Shown: piece by piece, positions 1 to 10,830 of the stretch | How positions within the stretch are numbered: the stretch's first letter is position 1 | How the letters are laid out: the number at the start of each line of letters is the position of its first letter | DNA from: Reticulitermes lucifugus | Taxonomy: Eukaryota; Arthropoda; Insecta; Blattodea; Rhinotermitidae | Assembly (NCBI GenBank): GCA_026260175.1 | Contig: JAKCWW010000061.1 | Span: 154,151 to 189,440, forward strand | Length of the DNA stretch: 35,290 nucleotides | Direction: 5' to 3' | Translations under genes and position numbers: made by a program | Notes under the pieces: generated by a model | Database searches by the model: none | What the model saw: the letters and a program-made list of their open reading frames with translations, nothing else | What the model was told of the DNA's origin: nothing

Positions 1-215
1 ATCCCAGTTCCCTTTAGGATCTGCATTAATTTGGTCCAGTTAACACGGTCAAATGCCTTCTGCTAGTCTACGAAGCAAGCACACAGTTCCTCGTCTATGT
101 CCAAGGTTCGTACTGATATTATTCTCAGCATCCCAAATGCATCCTCAATTTTTCCTTCAATCCTTCTTCTAAGTCTCCTCTCTACTACTACTACTACTTC
201 TTCTCTAAGGCAATC
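1..215 (-). pseudogene. LINE (non-LTR retrotransposon) reverse transcriptase fragment
   Basis: Read on the minus strand, this stretch encodes part of a reverse transcriptase. The segment DIDEELCACFVD is followed by a stop and then QKAFDRVNWTKLMQILKGTG, which runs off the window edge. The F-V-D-x-Q-K-A-F-D pattern is typical of the RT block holding the first catalytic aspartate in non-LTR retrotransposons. A TAG stop (plus-strand positions 63-65) sits where the family has an aromatic residue, so the copy is dead. Upstream on the minus strand, RRIEGKIEDAFGMLRI matches the region before this block. The frame then degrades into a CTA microsatellite. The element continues outside the window, so its full length is unknown. 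I am sure of the LINE RT assignment but not of the clade. Confidence 0.85.
182..198. repeat. (CTA)n microsatellite
   Basis: About five CTA units lie at the 5' end (minus sense) of the LINE fragment. They may be an expansion inside the element rather than a boundary. Confidence 0.8.
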
Positions 216-2421
216 ATTGTGTATAACTGATGTAAATCTTGTACAGGATGAATAGTGTTCCTGAATTAGAAATAAAATAAGCTGTAGTTCTGTTTTCTTC
301 TTTACGTAGCGTTTGTTTAATCTGGGGTTTACAAATACTTCAAAAACCCAAACGCCGCCTCAAAATTCTAAGCACCAGAAGGGTGACATGAAGGACGTTC
401 GAAAATCAATAAGTACAAACATTAGGCGTCACCATACAAATTTTAGTCGCCACAGCGAATGGCGCCCGGGATTTGTGCACCCCTGGTTTAATGGATTCTA
501 TTATCGCTCATACGCTTTGGATACTAATATTTAAAGCCAGTCTATCCATGTATGTGAATTGAATCACTTTAATTTAGTTGTGTTTTGTATAGAACTGAAA
601 TTATGAAATGATACGTTAGTTAAATACGTTATTATTGCGTTCTCGTCGACAAAGAGGAGAACACGTAAATGCTAGCAGTGAATTCCATTCTGTTGCAGAT
701 AAAAATCCTTGTTACTAAGCAACTTACACGGCACGTCAAGAGCAATTTTAAAGTAAATTTTCCTGAATATTCAGGTAACAATTTACTTACAAAGTCCTAT
801 TATATTTTGGACAATTTCTGAGATATATCGGCGAGCTTGGATTGGTTTCTGATCGTTAGGAAACAAAACTAAATTTATTGTCAGGCTTTAAGTATAGACT
901 TACTAATAACCAAATTTAATCAGAATCTGCTAAATAGTTTCGGAGAAAAAGAGTGCTGGTGAATGCCACACGACCTTCTCCTTATGATTTGATTTCGTAT
1001 GCCGTGAAGAGGAGGCATAGAATGTAAAACATGTTATGGGAAAACCAATACGCAATGTGAAACTGCTGCATCTTTTAAATGGAATGCTATACTGCTACTG
1101 CTACTATTCTTGCACCATTTTAGAGCCCATGCACTACCATATGGTGTAAGATTTCGACTTGGGCCCCAACATTTTGCACACTCAACATTTTTACTTAAGA
1201 AGACGTCAAGCCGAAACGTGGCAAAGTGCCTCGAATTTGTGGTGCCAGTTCATCAAGTGCTCTTGGTTTTGATGGTAGGCTTCTTCATTGACCCTCACAA
1301 AACGAAAACAGGTGTAGTAAAATAGAGATTTGGCGGAGGCCATTCGTTTGGTTCTCGACGCCGAACCCACCGACCATGAAAGTGCTGTCAAGCCACGCAC
1401 AAACAGGAGGCGCCCAATACTGTGTTGCTGCAAATGCATGAAGTGCAGTTCTTCATAACCTTCAAAACTGTACCATTGAGAAACAACGGACAACAAGAAA
1501 TTGTCAAACATATTCAAGTATCCCAGTCACTCTGTATGTGTATGGATGATACATTGCGCTGGTGATAAGGTGGTACAGTGTATACTTGTTTACATGGAGA
1601 CAAGCAGTCATCTACGTTAGTGTTACGGATTTGTGTTACAAGTACGGAAGTACAATAACCTCTGGAGCGAAATGCATATTTGAACACCACTCTACAAGTA
1701 CAAAATGCAGGTTCCACAGTGATAATTCCCCTGCACTAAGCAGATTCACGAATTAAATCAGCTAGACATAGCGCAGAATATACTGTGGCAAAACGACCGC
1801 TCGTGGTGATGTTAGGGATAGGGGTAAAGGGGGAACAAGAATTTAAAATGAGGTACACTGCTATGTTGGCTGGATCTAATAGTAGGCGCACCGCATTAAG
1901 CATACAGATAAATACATAAGCTTATAAAATTTGAAAACATGATATTGGTTTTAAACGTACAGAGTTCAATACGATGCTCACCGCTTGCACAGCCGTGCTG
2001 GTCCACAGGCTTTCCTAGCAGCAAATTTAAGCTGGTGCGCTGCAGTAATACATGTATCGTCCATTGGCCAAGCTTCTACTGCTTCGCTACATTGCTATGT
2101 AGTTTCGGGCTCTTTGGCTTCACCGATGGCGTTTTATTGACTGTGATATTTACGATATAAAGCTGTAAATACCGTTTAGTTGAAAAGAAAATGTTTTATA
2201 GCAGAAGAGGCTGTGTTATCTGCTAACGTGTCTATTATTTTTGTAAAGGCTTTAACCATAAAACAGGAGGATTTCAGACAAAGCGGATCTGTGGTTACTG
2301 TTCGGGCCGAAGGACATGAATTTTTGTTAGGGGAATTACAACAATAGAATGGGGAAGCAAAGCTATAATGGGCAATGAAGTCGGAAGCAGGGTAATTGGC
2401 AAAAGCATAATTTTTGTAGCT
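216..2421. other. No recognisable feature
   Basis: There are only short open frames of up to about 100 codons, several overlapping on opposite strands between 1110 and 1760, with no motif I recognise. No tRNA boxes, tandem array or terminal repeats were seen. The somewhat more GC-rich stretch around 1330-1430 could hide an exon, but nothing supports that directly. Confidence 0.5.
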
Positions 2422-2665
2422 GATCCCGTGGCCGCGCGGTCTAAGGCGTTGGTCTGCGGCCGCTCGCTTACTGGGATTGCGGGTTCGAATCCCTCCGGAG
2501 GCATAGATGTCTGTCCCTTTAGAGTGTTGTGTGTTCTCTGCGACGGGCCGATTACCCGTCCAGAGGAGTTCTACCGAGTGTGGTGTGTCTGAGTGTGACC
2601 TCGAAACCTCAACAATGAGGAGGCCTAGGCCCATTAGGACTGTCGAGACATGGGGAAAAAAAATT
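2422..2665 (+). mobile_element. tRNA-derived SINE, family 1, copy 1
   Basis: The head resembles a tRNA-Leu gene. An A-box-like TGGCCGCGCGG (2429-2439) runs into GTCTAAGGCG, the D-arm pattern of tRNA-Leu, and a perfect B box GGTTCGAATCC follows at 2482-2492. These are the internal RNA polymerase III promoter elements. A roughly 150-bp unrelated body and an A-rich tail (ending GGGGAAAAAAAA) come next. A second copy at about 6.0 kb matches along the whole body, confirming a dispersed family. The reading frames crossing it (for example PPEGFEPAIPVSERPQTNA on the minus strand) recur in blattodean assemblies as spurious proteins, from memory. No clean target duplication was found. It is a SINE rather than a tRNA gene because the acceptor stem does not close and a tail is present. 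Confidence 0.88.
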
Positions 2666-4619
2666 TAGAAGGGCGTTATCCGTTTAGTACCTGTCCAGCT
2701 TTCATTCTGCCTGGTGTACACACTGTGGCAAGCAATTGTTCTTCTTCTGGCTTTTTCTTAATAGTTAATTTCTTATGTAATGTGGCTATTAAGGAAAGAG
2801 ACTGCGTTCTTAGCTCCTGAACTTGACCATTGATCACCAAAGTAGTAGCTATATACCACTGATCGCTAAACCTTCGCCCCATCTGCGTGCGAAATCACTC
2901 TGCATTACTTTGACATATTTTGTCGAGTAATAATTTTGTTTACAAAAGCTTTTTAGCTTGCACTGTCATACGTGATACAAATTGAACAAGAAAGAAACAT
3001 ATTTCTGGTGAAAATGAATAAATCTGCCATTGAAACGTTCAAATTGTTACGTGAAGCGTGTGGAGCAGACGAAAAAGTTACTTGAAGCACTCTTACAAAA
3101 TGACTTCAAGTGATGCTTCGAGGCCTGGAAGGCTCGTGTAGAGTGATGTGTAGCTTTCGATGGAAATGTCTTTGAATGTAGATAGGGGTACAGTAATTTC
3201 ATTAATGAAGTAGTTTTTTGAAACTGGTCTCTTTATTTCATATTTATACCTCATATATTTTATTGCTTCCATGGTGCCGCAAAGGAATTATAAATTAAAC
3301 AACTGCCACGCAACGAAAAGAGGCAGTCGTAGATTTCTCTCTGTAAGACCGGTCTTAATCATCTACGAACCAGATAGAAATAGAGAGAATCTAACAACAC
3401 CCTCCACCTACCCACTCACCCATACACACACACATAGACACGCACGGAACTTTATACTAGCTGGAAAGCGCAGATACTGCAGATTTTTTGTCCTCTCAAT
3501 TCATGCCATGCTTTAGTAATTATTTTGTACCTGAGTAGGATTGTAATGTGTAAGAGCGTCGATTAAATTATAGCTCGCTACACAAGGTTCCTCTCCGAAG
3601 AGTCACTTAAATATTACTTTATGATCTTCATTATCCAATACAACTTAGAAGTTTCTAATGAAACATGTACACTAAAAAGTAAGATAATGCGTTTTTCTGT
3701 TATAATGCTACCATTATTTGGCGCAACTGAGTATTCATATTTGTAATTTTAGGGAGACATACCGTGTTATTTCAAGGCTACATAAACTATTATACAAGAT
3801 ATTACTTCCAATTTCACACACAATGATCCTATTACTCGTAACATAGGCACTTCTGCATACTTTTGTGGCATATTATTTCCAACAGACTCCTGTTCTGCCT
3901 TAGTTTATCGTACGTCCGACCTGCAACCTTCATGTCGTCGGATACACAAGAGGACTAACATCTGTCATCTCTCGCCGGTATTTTGCGACACTCCTTTCCG
4001 GACTATATGACTGTATATGAAGGCTACAAAAACGTTTTTGAACTGCGCTCGCAACCTCCGTTTAAAATCATATAATGGCTGCATGATGACGCTGTGATTC
4101 AGTAGACTGTCTGGACCCTGCTGCTCTTTCCCATTCAGTCCTAATGTCGAGTAAAGGCAATTATTGCATTTAAAGAATGAGTGAATCTGCTATTTTTAAA
4201 AATGCCATTAACGGAACAATGAATCAAGAATTGTATCTGGCCCTTTTATGGAGTCTACTAGAAGCAGCGCAAAAGGAAGGCTTGGAAATTGGTGGGAACA
4301 CAGCTGGTTTCTTCACCACGACAAAGCTCCAGCACTCTGATCTCTTTCCCGAAATTGAAAGTTAGTTTAATAGGTGGTCGATTTGAATCACAGGACGACG
4401 TACAAGAGAAGCGCTACAGCACCCAACCCAAGTTTCGCCAAAATCATATATGAAATGCTTCGAAAATTGAAATGTCATTGACTTCGAATTCATTTATTTA
4501 AAGTTGAGTCAAGGTTTTTGCTTCTGGTTTCTGTTGCTGTCGAACGAACACCCTCCGGCTAGAAGCCACTTCGGAGACCTAGGCTTAAATGGGAGGATAT
4601 TTTGAAATTGATCTTAAAT
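2666..4619. other. No recognisable feature
   Basis: Mostly AT-rich DNA with a short CA-rich run near 3420-3434. The open frame at 4177-4365 (62 codons) has no recognisable domain and no supporting context. Nothing else was seen. Confidence 0.5.
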
Positions 4620-4800
4620 AAACAGTGTGTGAGTGTGTGAAGTGGATTCGTCTGGCTGAAAATTGGGTCCACTGGTGGGATATTGTGAATAGGGTAATAA
4701 ACTTTCTTGTTGTTTGAAGAGCGGCAATTTATTGATCGATTATTTATCAGCTTCTCAAGGAGTAGGTCCTACTCTCATGGACGTATGTGGCAAGCACTTG
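4620..4800 (+). pseudogene. LINE ORF2 C-terminal relic, copy 1
   Basis: Positions 4637-4690 read VKWIRLAENWVHWWDIVN. This matches a pattern I recall from the C-terminus of insect LINE polyproteins: V-D-W-I-x-L-A-Q-D, then W-R, then N-T-V-M-N. After a frameshift, GNLLID appears in another frame from about 4720, and a further shift gives an SFSR-like stretch near 4750, in the same order as in that family. The order of blocks across shifted frames is the main support. It is heavily mutated and not functional. A related relic lies about 950 bp downstream in the same orientation. The clade is uncertain. Confidence 0.6.
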
Positions 4801-5559
4801 CACAAATTACGGAAGATAGTTTGTAGTTTAAAGGCCTGCATATCGTTGAGGTACGATGTTACGTTCTGGAGGGCCACGTACGAACTGTTTGGGAACATAA
4901 CTTTGTCATCTTCCGAATTTAAAGCTTCAGTGCTAACCCTCTTTCATTTTGCGACATGTCTGCAAAACTTTCCTTTTACATGGAATTAGATGATCCCTGT
5001 GAACTTGCTTTAAGTAAAGTTACATAACTAACGTACGTAGTAGCTAAGAACCTCTTACTGTAGCTGGAATATTACGCACTGAGCGAGTTTGACAACAACC
5101 TTCCAAGACCGCGTGGCTTTACGTTAGCGGTTGATCGCAGCCCTTAAAGAGTTTCTTGTCTCTTGGCTGTGGGTTCTGGAATGAAATCGGTAACAACGTG
5201 ATGGGAAATGGAAGGGAAGGAAGAAATACACGAGAGCAAGCTTGGTCTGTTGTTTCTAGAAAGCTCTGCATCCCATTAGTAGGGAGGACCAGCTAGCATC
5301 ATCAACCATCTCCCTCCGGTCTGTGCAATGCGTAAATGGATTTAGAACAAGTATGAATAATGACTGTTCTCACACTGCAGTTGGTTTTACCCTTCTAGTT
5401 AGGGAGCATTAACAGTAGAAGGGGACAGTCCCTAACAGAGCTTTTATTTCGAAGAGAAAGTAATACGGAGATTTTAGTAGGAAAACCTGAATGGGAGACA
5501 GCACTTGGGACATATAAGCATACATGGGAGACTAAATGTTAGTGGGAAGTATATATTAA
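4801..5559. other. No recognisable feature between two LINE relics
   Basis: No motif, repeat or convincing frame was seen. The two flanking LINE relics are too diverged from each other to be a recent tandem duplication. Confidence 0.45.
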
Positions 5560-5740
5560 CACGGATATAACAGAAAAAGGATGTGAGGGTGTTGACCGGT
5601 TTCATCTGGCTCAGGACAAAATCTAATGACGGGATATTCCGAACACTGTAATGACATTCACAGTCCACAGAAGACGGGAAATTTATTGACAAAACGAATG
5701 AGTGGATGAATGTTTCTGCGGCTTGGAGTCAATATAGAGA
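5560..5740 (+). pseudogene. LINE ORF2 C-terminal relic, copy 2
   Basis: From 5591 the frame reads VDRFHLAQDKI, two consecutive stops (TAA 5624-5626, TGA 5627-5629), then RDIPNTVMTF. This is the same block order as copy 1 (V-D/K-x-I/F-x-L-A, then D-I-x-N-x-V) and closer to the family pattern. The downstream DNA 'gaaatttattgac' parallels 'gcaatttattgat' in copy 1. The stop codons make it a dead relic. Which LINE clade it belongs to cannot be settled here. Confidence 0.62.
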
Positions 5741-5998
5741 GGATGGATTTTTTGGCACTGTTAAAGCAGCTGGCATTTCGTGCTTTGGTGTTTAATGCTT
5801 ACATATATTATACGATTAACAGCAAGATGAAAGGAAAAACGGCCTTAATTGTCACCTTTCACATACGTATGGCATTATAGTATGAGGCATTTTTAACCGT
5901 GCCTACAGCGTGGTAATACTGCATTGCAACACGCAGATATTTCGACCTTAAAAAATCTCAGTCGAAAAACATTGCCAGTAATTATTTGAAATATTTAA

Positions 5999-6276
5999 AT
6001 CTAGCTGCCAATCCCGGTGGCCGTGCGGTCTAAGGCGTGGGTCTGTGGCCGCTCGCTTGCTGGGATTACGGATTCGAATCCGGCCGGGGGCATGGATGTC
6101 TGTCTCTTGTAGGTGTTGTATGTTGTCAGGTAGAGGTCTCTGCGACGGGCTGATCGCTCGTCCATAGGATTCCTACCGAGTGTGATGTGTCTTTGTGTGG
6201 TCTCGAAACCTGAATAGTGAGGCGGCCTAGGCCAGAGTGGGCTGTTGCCCCACAAGAAGAAAAAGTATATCTAGCT
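5999..6276 (+). mobile_element. tRNA-derived SINE, family 1, copy 2, with target duplication
   Basis: Same family as the copy at 2422. The A-box-like TGGCCGTGCGG is at 6018-6028, followed by TCTAAGGCG, and the B box GATTCGAATCC is at 6071-6081 with one change from consensus. The body carries the same landmarks: GATGTCTGTC, CTGCGACGGG, CTACCGAGTGTG, TCTCGAAACCT and GGCCTAGGCC. It has a roughly 10-25 bp extra segment around 6111-6135 relative to copy 1. The tail is A-rich (AAGAAGAAAAAG). ATCTAGCT at 5999-6006 is repeated at 6269-6276 and is a plausible 8-bp target-site duplication. By eye the two copies agree at roughly four of five positions. Confidence 0.88.
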
Positions 6277-6280
6277 ACGT

Positions 6281-6309
6281 GTTTCGGCATTTTACTGAGC
6301 CATCGTCAG
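6281..6309 (-). other. Hammerhead-core-like motif 1
   Basis: On the minus strand CTGACGA (6309-6303) is followed after 17 nt by GAAAC (6285-6281). These are the two conserved strands of a hammerhead ribozyme core. A short GGC/GCC pairing is possible between them, but it does not sit cleanly against the core. The motif abuts the 3' side of SINE copy 2. I see no convincing stems I and III, so this is a motif match and not a ribozyme call. Similar spacings occur near 23.0 and 27.5 kb. Confidence 0.3.
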
Positions 6310-8210
6310 GCTAATGTAAATTTTATTGGGAAAAAAGTTTATTACTTTCAGCTTACTTTTTAAAATCAGGGTTATTTCTTAAGTACCAATTTGTCACCAA
6401 CTTTACAATGTGTGCAGACCACCTGGCTCATTTTCAAGTTGGAAATTATTTTAGAGTGGTGCGTTATAGTACTACATTATGTGTTACCGAGAGTAAAATG
6501 TGGCTGATAGTTTTTTTCGAATGATAAACGGATCGAAACTTCACGAAGAATGCGTTACCTTGGTAGGTTGAATAGGAGCATTGGCTTTTTTTTTTTGCAC
6601 ATATACTGTTTGCAGTCGGACCTAGAGGTTTTGAAGTCAGTTATGAATCTTAACTTATTTGTAACAAATACCGTTGATCTAGAAGCTCCGAAAGACGAAA
6701 ATATTGCATGAATTTTAGTAGAGCGTTTACGAAATGTGTACGAGCTGACGCAAACCCTTAGTTGACCCAGACGTCGGAATGTCGGCTGTTGGCATATCTC
6801 GTTGATTTTACGTTATACAAACACTGGGTTACACGATGGGATATGTTCTGTTGTTAACATAAAGAACAAGCTTGTCTTTTGAGAGGAAACACAGTTTAAT
6901 ATATTTTCTCTTTGATCGTCTGTAACTGAGTATTGACAGTGCATTTAGAGGCTTTGAATAGTAAACAACGATTTTTGCGAAGAGATATGAAGTTTAAACC
7001 ATTTGACTTACAGACATTTTGCCGTTGGGAATTTTCGTGAAGTAAGTGATTAGCTTGCTTTCCTTCCCCAAAAGAAAAAAAGTAGGCTTCTGTAATCACT
7101 GTTCTGTCTGTGTGTGGGGATCTGTGATTGTGTTCACCATTTCAACCTTTGGACCAATTGACCGATTTTTCACGAAATATGGGTACGCACGTTATTCCAG
7201 CGAGAGACATGTCAGCACAGTTGCTTTACATTTCTTTCGGTCAGTAATAACAACATGGCGGGCGTGCGAACTTGTGTGGCGATACTAGCGCCGTTTCGAT
7301 CTGGTTTAGGGTGCTAGAATTACGTATAGCATTAGGTCTTGAAGTAGTGTTAAAGTTTTGTTACGGTACTGCTTCTGTTATGTGTCAAAGAACATTGACG
7401 CCATACTAAACAATTTTAGCTCTCAGGTTGATGGTGGTAAAAAGAGCCATTAGAGCTAAGCACATGTAATTTGGTATGCAGATGTCTAATTGTGTGTATG
7501 TGTGTGTGAAACACTGTAACTTAGCATTTACAAATGTGTCGACGATGCGCAAGTTTGATTTTATATGTGACTAATTTAACGTGTAAAGGATCTCTGCGTA
7601 AGTAACATGTTTCCCACAAAGTAAAATAAAAGAGTAACAATAATGATAGATCTACAAAATTAAATATACGCGGTAGGAAAGCAGACTATATGATTTACTT
7701 TTGGAACTCCTTGTCTTTTAACAGCTGTACCTAGCTGACGCCAAACGAGGACGTCAGGAGAAACGTGCAGAGGAAGGGAAAGAAGTGTTTCAGTTAACGA
7801 CTCTGTCGGTTGCTAAGACTGTGTCATGCTGATGGTAGATGAATGAAATATGAGTATGGAGCATTGGTGAAATGATACTGACAAAGGAAAATCATTGTAC
7901 TCTGAAAAACCCTGTCCCAATATTACTTCGGATAAAGTTACATACTCATTTAACCATACTGATATCAAAGTCAGTGACAAGCTTGGTTCAATTCTTTTTC
8001 TTTATCTTTTTTATATCCATTTTTTTTATTTTTTGTCATCTATTTATTTCTTCTTCGCTTTCTGAATTTATTTTATTTACTTTATTAGGATGTGCATCGT
8101 ATTGTTATAGTTATAGTTATATATTGCCTATGTGTCAGCTTCGGGTCCTAACCGTTGATGAAAAGCCGAATATTTTTAGTCGGTTCTGCAAGCCGGTTTG
8201 GTCTTAAACG
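6310..8210. other. No recognisable feature; T-rich tract
   Basis: A pyrimidine/T-rich tract lies at about 7988-8060, and a short GT-rich run at about 7490-7512. The 111-codon open frame at 7872-8207 is mostly low-complexity Phe/Ile/Ser from the T-rich tract and is not credible as a gene. Nothing else was seen. Confidence 0.5.
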
Positions 8211-8236
8211 GAGAGAGAGAGCGAGAGAGAGAGAGC
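8211..8236. repeat. (GA)n microsatellite
   Basis: Nearly pure GA run interrupted by two GC dinucleotides. Confidence 0.85.
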
Positions 8237-9035
8237 GATATGCGTGTTTTGGGCTCTAGCAAGATGTGAAGACATAGGATGTGAAAACTTATATGAGCGG
8301 TTCTAACTTTTCCCCGCGGCTCTAAAATTGTGAAAGCGAGACTTGAACTGCATCAGCAAGGCATGCGACAGACAGAATGACACTTTGACACACAAACAGG
8401 CTGAAAATACTGAGAGGAGTACAAAGGTAGTGTACACTTCTCTCTTCTGCTGTTTTTCATAGCTCATTGGCGTTGATGTCTTGTCATTACAGTAAAATGT
8501 ATTGTACAGATGATCAAATAATTAGTAACATTCTAGGTCCACGATGTATGTCTAAATACATAAATGAAATTCAGTGATATGTATATTTTTGCTGGTGCAA
8601 ACATTATGCTTACACTTTGCCGAGCGGTGTCCGGTTAAAATCTGCTGTGTAATTCTGTCTTGCTCTTAGTAATGGACTATCGGTAAAGGCAATAGCTTCA
8701 GAATTGTAGTATGGGTCATTGATACAACTGAACTACAATTCTTATTTAGTGGCCTGTTGTTAACAAGGTTGTAACACTATGTAGCGTAGTAGGACATCAG
8801 CATTTAGGGTGGAGGCAGCGTGTTCCTCCCTAACGTTTTGGTATTCACCTGTAGACTCTACGATGCGTCATAATCCAGCAGTCCGCAATGTGAACATACA
8901 AAACCACAAACCTTTTGTTTATTTACTTTATTAATTTACTTCGTGATCATGGTGCCTTCCTGATACTGGCCTGGATTGTCGTCCTTCCCGATCCTAAGCC
9001 TATATGGCCTGGCATCATCCTTCCGGAACTGCAAC
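8237..9035. other. No gene; short hairpin at 8700-8742
   Basis: AGAATTGTAGT (8700-8710) and ACTACAATTCT (8732-8742) form a perfect 11-bp inverted repeat around a 21-base loop. No repeat family or gene is recognisable. The segment from 8955 to the hAT insertion resembles the segment after it (GATCCTAAGCCT versus AGTCCTGAGCCT), which may be remnants of an old tandem repeat that the hAT element interrupted. Confidence 0.4.
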
Positions 9036-9514
9036 GCCTAGCTCAGTGGTATTCAACCTTTTTTTGTTCGCGTAACCCAGATATAATTTCTCTTCAACTT
9101 TGTACCCCCAAAGTTGGTGCATAATTCAAGTTATATATATTCTATAACCTACATCTAAAATAAGTTAAACAAATTACATCCAAAATAATGTATTAAATAA
9201 TAAGTTTTAAATGAGAAAAAGGAGAGTGAATCTATTAAATAACAACTATTATATGCGCTATGTGGAATAAAATGAAAGTAGCTGCCCAGATAAGAATCGC
9301 GTAACGGAGAGAGAGAGAGAGAGGAAATGGTGCTCCCAAATCGCATGTCCTTACGTCCGGGTCTCTTGTGGCTAAGCCTAAATCTGACCCTGATTATTCA
9401 GTGTTTATCAAGAAATAATATATTTATTTTTTTTTAATTTTACATACCCCCTAAGATGTCTTCGCGTACCACCGGGGGTACGCGTACCCCAGTTTGAATA
9501 CCACTGGCCTAGAT
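9036..9514. mobile_element. Non-autonomous hAT DNA transposon (463 bp)
   Basis: The element proper spans 9044-9506. It opens with CAGTGGTATTCAA and closes with its exact reverse complement TTGAATACCACTG. CAGTG-type ends with subterminal variation are characteristic of hAT transposons. The flanking 8-mers GCCTAGCT (9036-9043) and GCCTAGAT (9507-9514) match at 7 of 8 positions, the duplication length hAT transposases create. The interior has no transposase frame, so mobilisation would depend on an enzyme supplied in trans. Near the 3' end a GTACGCG/CGCGTAC-rich segment (9463-9490) forms a subterminal hairpin, a possible transposase binding region. A GA microsatellite lies inside. hAT superfamily is a confident call; the subfamily is not. 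Confidence 0.9.
9306..9323. repeat. (GA)n microsatellite inside the hAT element
   Basis: GA dinucleotide run within the non-autonomous hAT element. Confidence 0.8.
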
Positions 9515-10265
9515 GATATCCGTTCCAGTCCTGAGCCTGGACGGCCTATGACCAAACCCCTTGCCAGTACAAGACATAGACGGCTTATCAACATTCACAT
9601 TGCTAACCCTAGATGACCTGCTATGTTTCTCGACACGGCTTCTTACAGGGTATCAGAATACAATCTTCCGATTGTATTCTTGTTTCTAGGCATCTTAGGT
9701 TATAGTATTTTAATTTTTCAAGATTCAATCGGCGCTCGTTCCTTAAATGAGCGCAATCCTTACGTAGAATTCAGTAGGCCTTTTAGAGACTAGTTTTCCC
9801 GATATTTCGCAATGAATATTTGAGCGTTTACACATACAAACCTGCTTCTGTGTTGTATTAAAGCAGGCTACTTAATTGATCACGAAAAACAATTATTTTT
9901 ATCAGTATACTATTTTGTTGATAATGTTTGGAAGTGGATAGGCCTATAGTATTTAGTGTTGATATTATAAATTTTGAATTAGATATTTAAAATGGGTAAG
10001 ATACATCGTTTTCAAAAGTGTCACATAGAAGTTACCCATTTACAAAGTCGTGACCGACAGATATATTCTGAAACATGCAGGCCAGCCACGTATAAGGCTG
10101 TACATTGCATGTGTGTATTGCGACGGCAGTGCATTTCACTGCTTGTATTCACGTCTTCTTGCATTTCGTAGGGCACATCTGAGTAACCTCTATCCAAAGT
10201 AATGTCTCCCGTTATTTCAAGCATTTTCAGAAGGAGACTAAGGATTTATTTTGCTATGTCATCGG
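9515..10265. other. No recognisable feature
   Basis: Apart from the possible decayed repeat just after the hAT element and a small GGCGCTC/GAGCGC inverted pair near 9730-9752, nothing was seen. Confidence 0.45.
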
Positions 10266-10830
10266 TAATCGCTGATAACACCGCCTCGCTGTGAAACCCA
10301 CCGCCTCACTGTTAACACCCACCGCCTCACTCTTAACTCTCACCGCCTCACTCTTAACTCTCACCGCCTCACTTTTAAGACTTATCGCATCGCTGTTAAC
10401 TCGCCTGTCGCTGTTCACACTCACCTCTCGCTGTTAACACTCACCGCGTCACTTTTAAGACTCATCGCGTCGCTGTTAACTCACCTCTCGCTGTTCACAC
10501 TCACCTTTCACCCTTAACACCCACCGCCTCACTGTTAACACTCACCGCCTCACTTTTAAGACTCATCGCAACGCTGTTAACTCACCTCTCGCTTTTCACA
10601 CTCACCTCTCGCTGTTAACACTCACCTCTCGCTGTTAACACCCACCGCCTCACTGTTAACACCCACCGCCTCACTCTTAACACTCACCGCCTCACTTTTA
10701 AGACTCATCGCATCGCTGTTAACTCACCTCTCGCTTTTCACACTCACCTCTCGCTGTTAACACTCACCTCTCGCTGTTAACACCCACCGCCTCACTGTTA
10801 ACACCCACCGCTTCACTGTTAACAATCATC
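10266..10830. repeat. Minisatellite with higher-order structure
   Basis: About 27 tandem units of 19-21 bp. The consensus core is CACCGCCTCACTGTTAAC plus two or three variable bases. Variants fall into recognisable types: CCGCCTCACTGTTAAC, CCGCCTCACTCTTAAC, CCGCCTCACTTTTAAG, ATCGCATCGCTGTTAA and CCTCTCGCTGTTAAC. The variant ending CACTTTTAAG recurs at 10370, 10450, 10551 and 10693, spacings of 80, 101 and 142 bp. These equal 4, 5 and 7 monomers. The last two blocks are nearly identical in monomer order, so the array grew by duplicating multi-monomer blocks. Most units contain the palindrome GTTAAC. There is no spacer/repeat alternation, so it is not CRISPR. Confidence 0.95.

Noticed and set aside
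2482..2492. Possible functional tRNA gene at the perfect B box
   Set aside because: The flanking acceptor arms do not pair, a 150-bp body and A tail follow, and a second dispersed copy exists, so it is a SINE.
4177..4365. 62-codon frame starting MSESAIFKNAING
   Set aside because: It looks protein-like at first sight but shows no known domain, promoter or splice context, and its length is within chance expectation.
7872..8207. 111-codon open frame with apparent membrane segment
   Set aside because: The hydrophobic stretch comes from a T-rich low-complexity tract (Phe/Ile codons) and is not evidence of a membrane protein.
10266..10830. CRISPR-like array
   Set aside because: The units are contiguous with no unique spacers, and the context is eukaryotic. 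It is a minisatellite.
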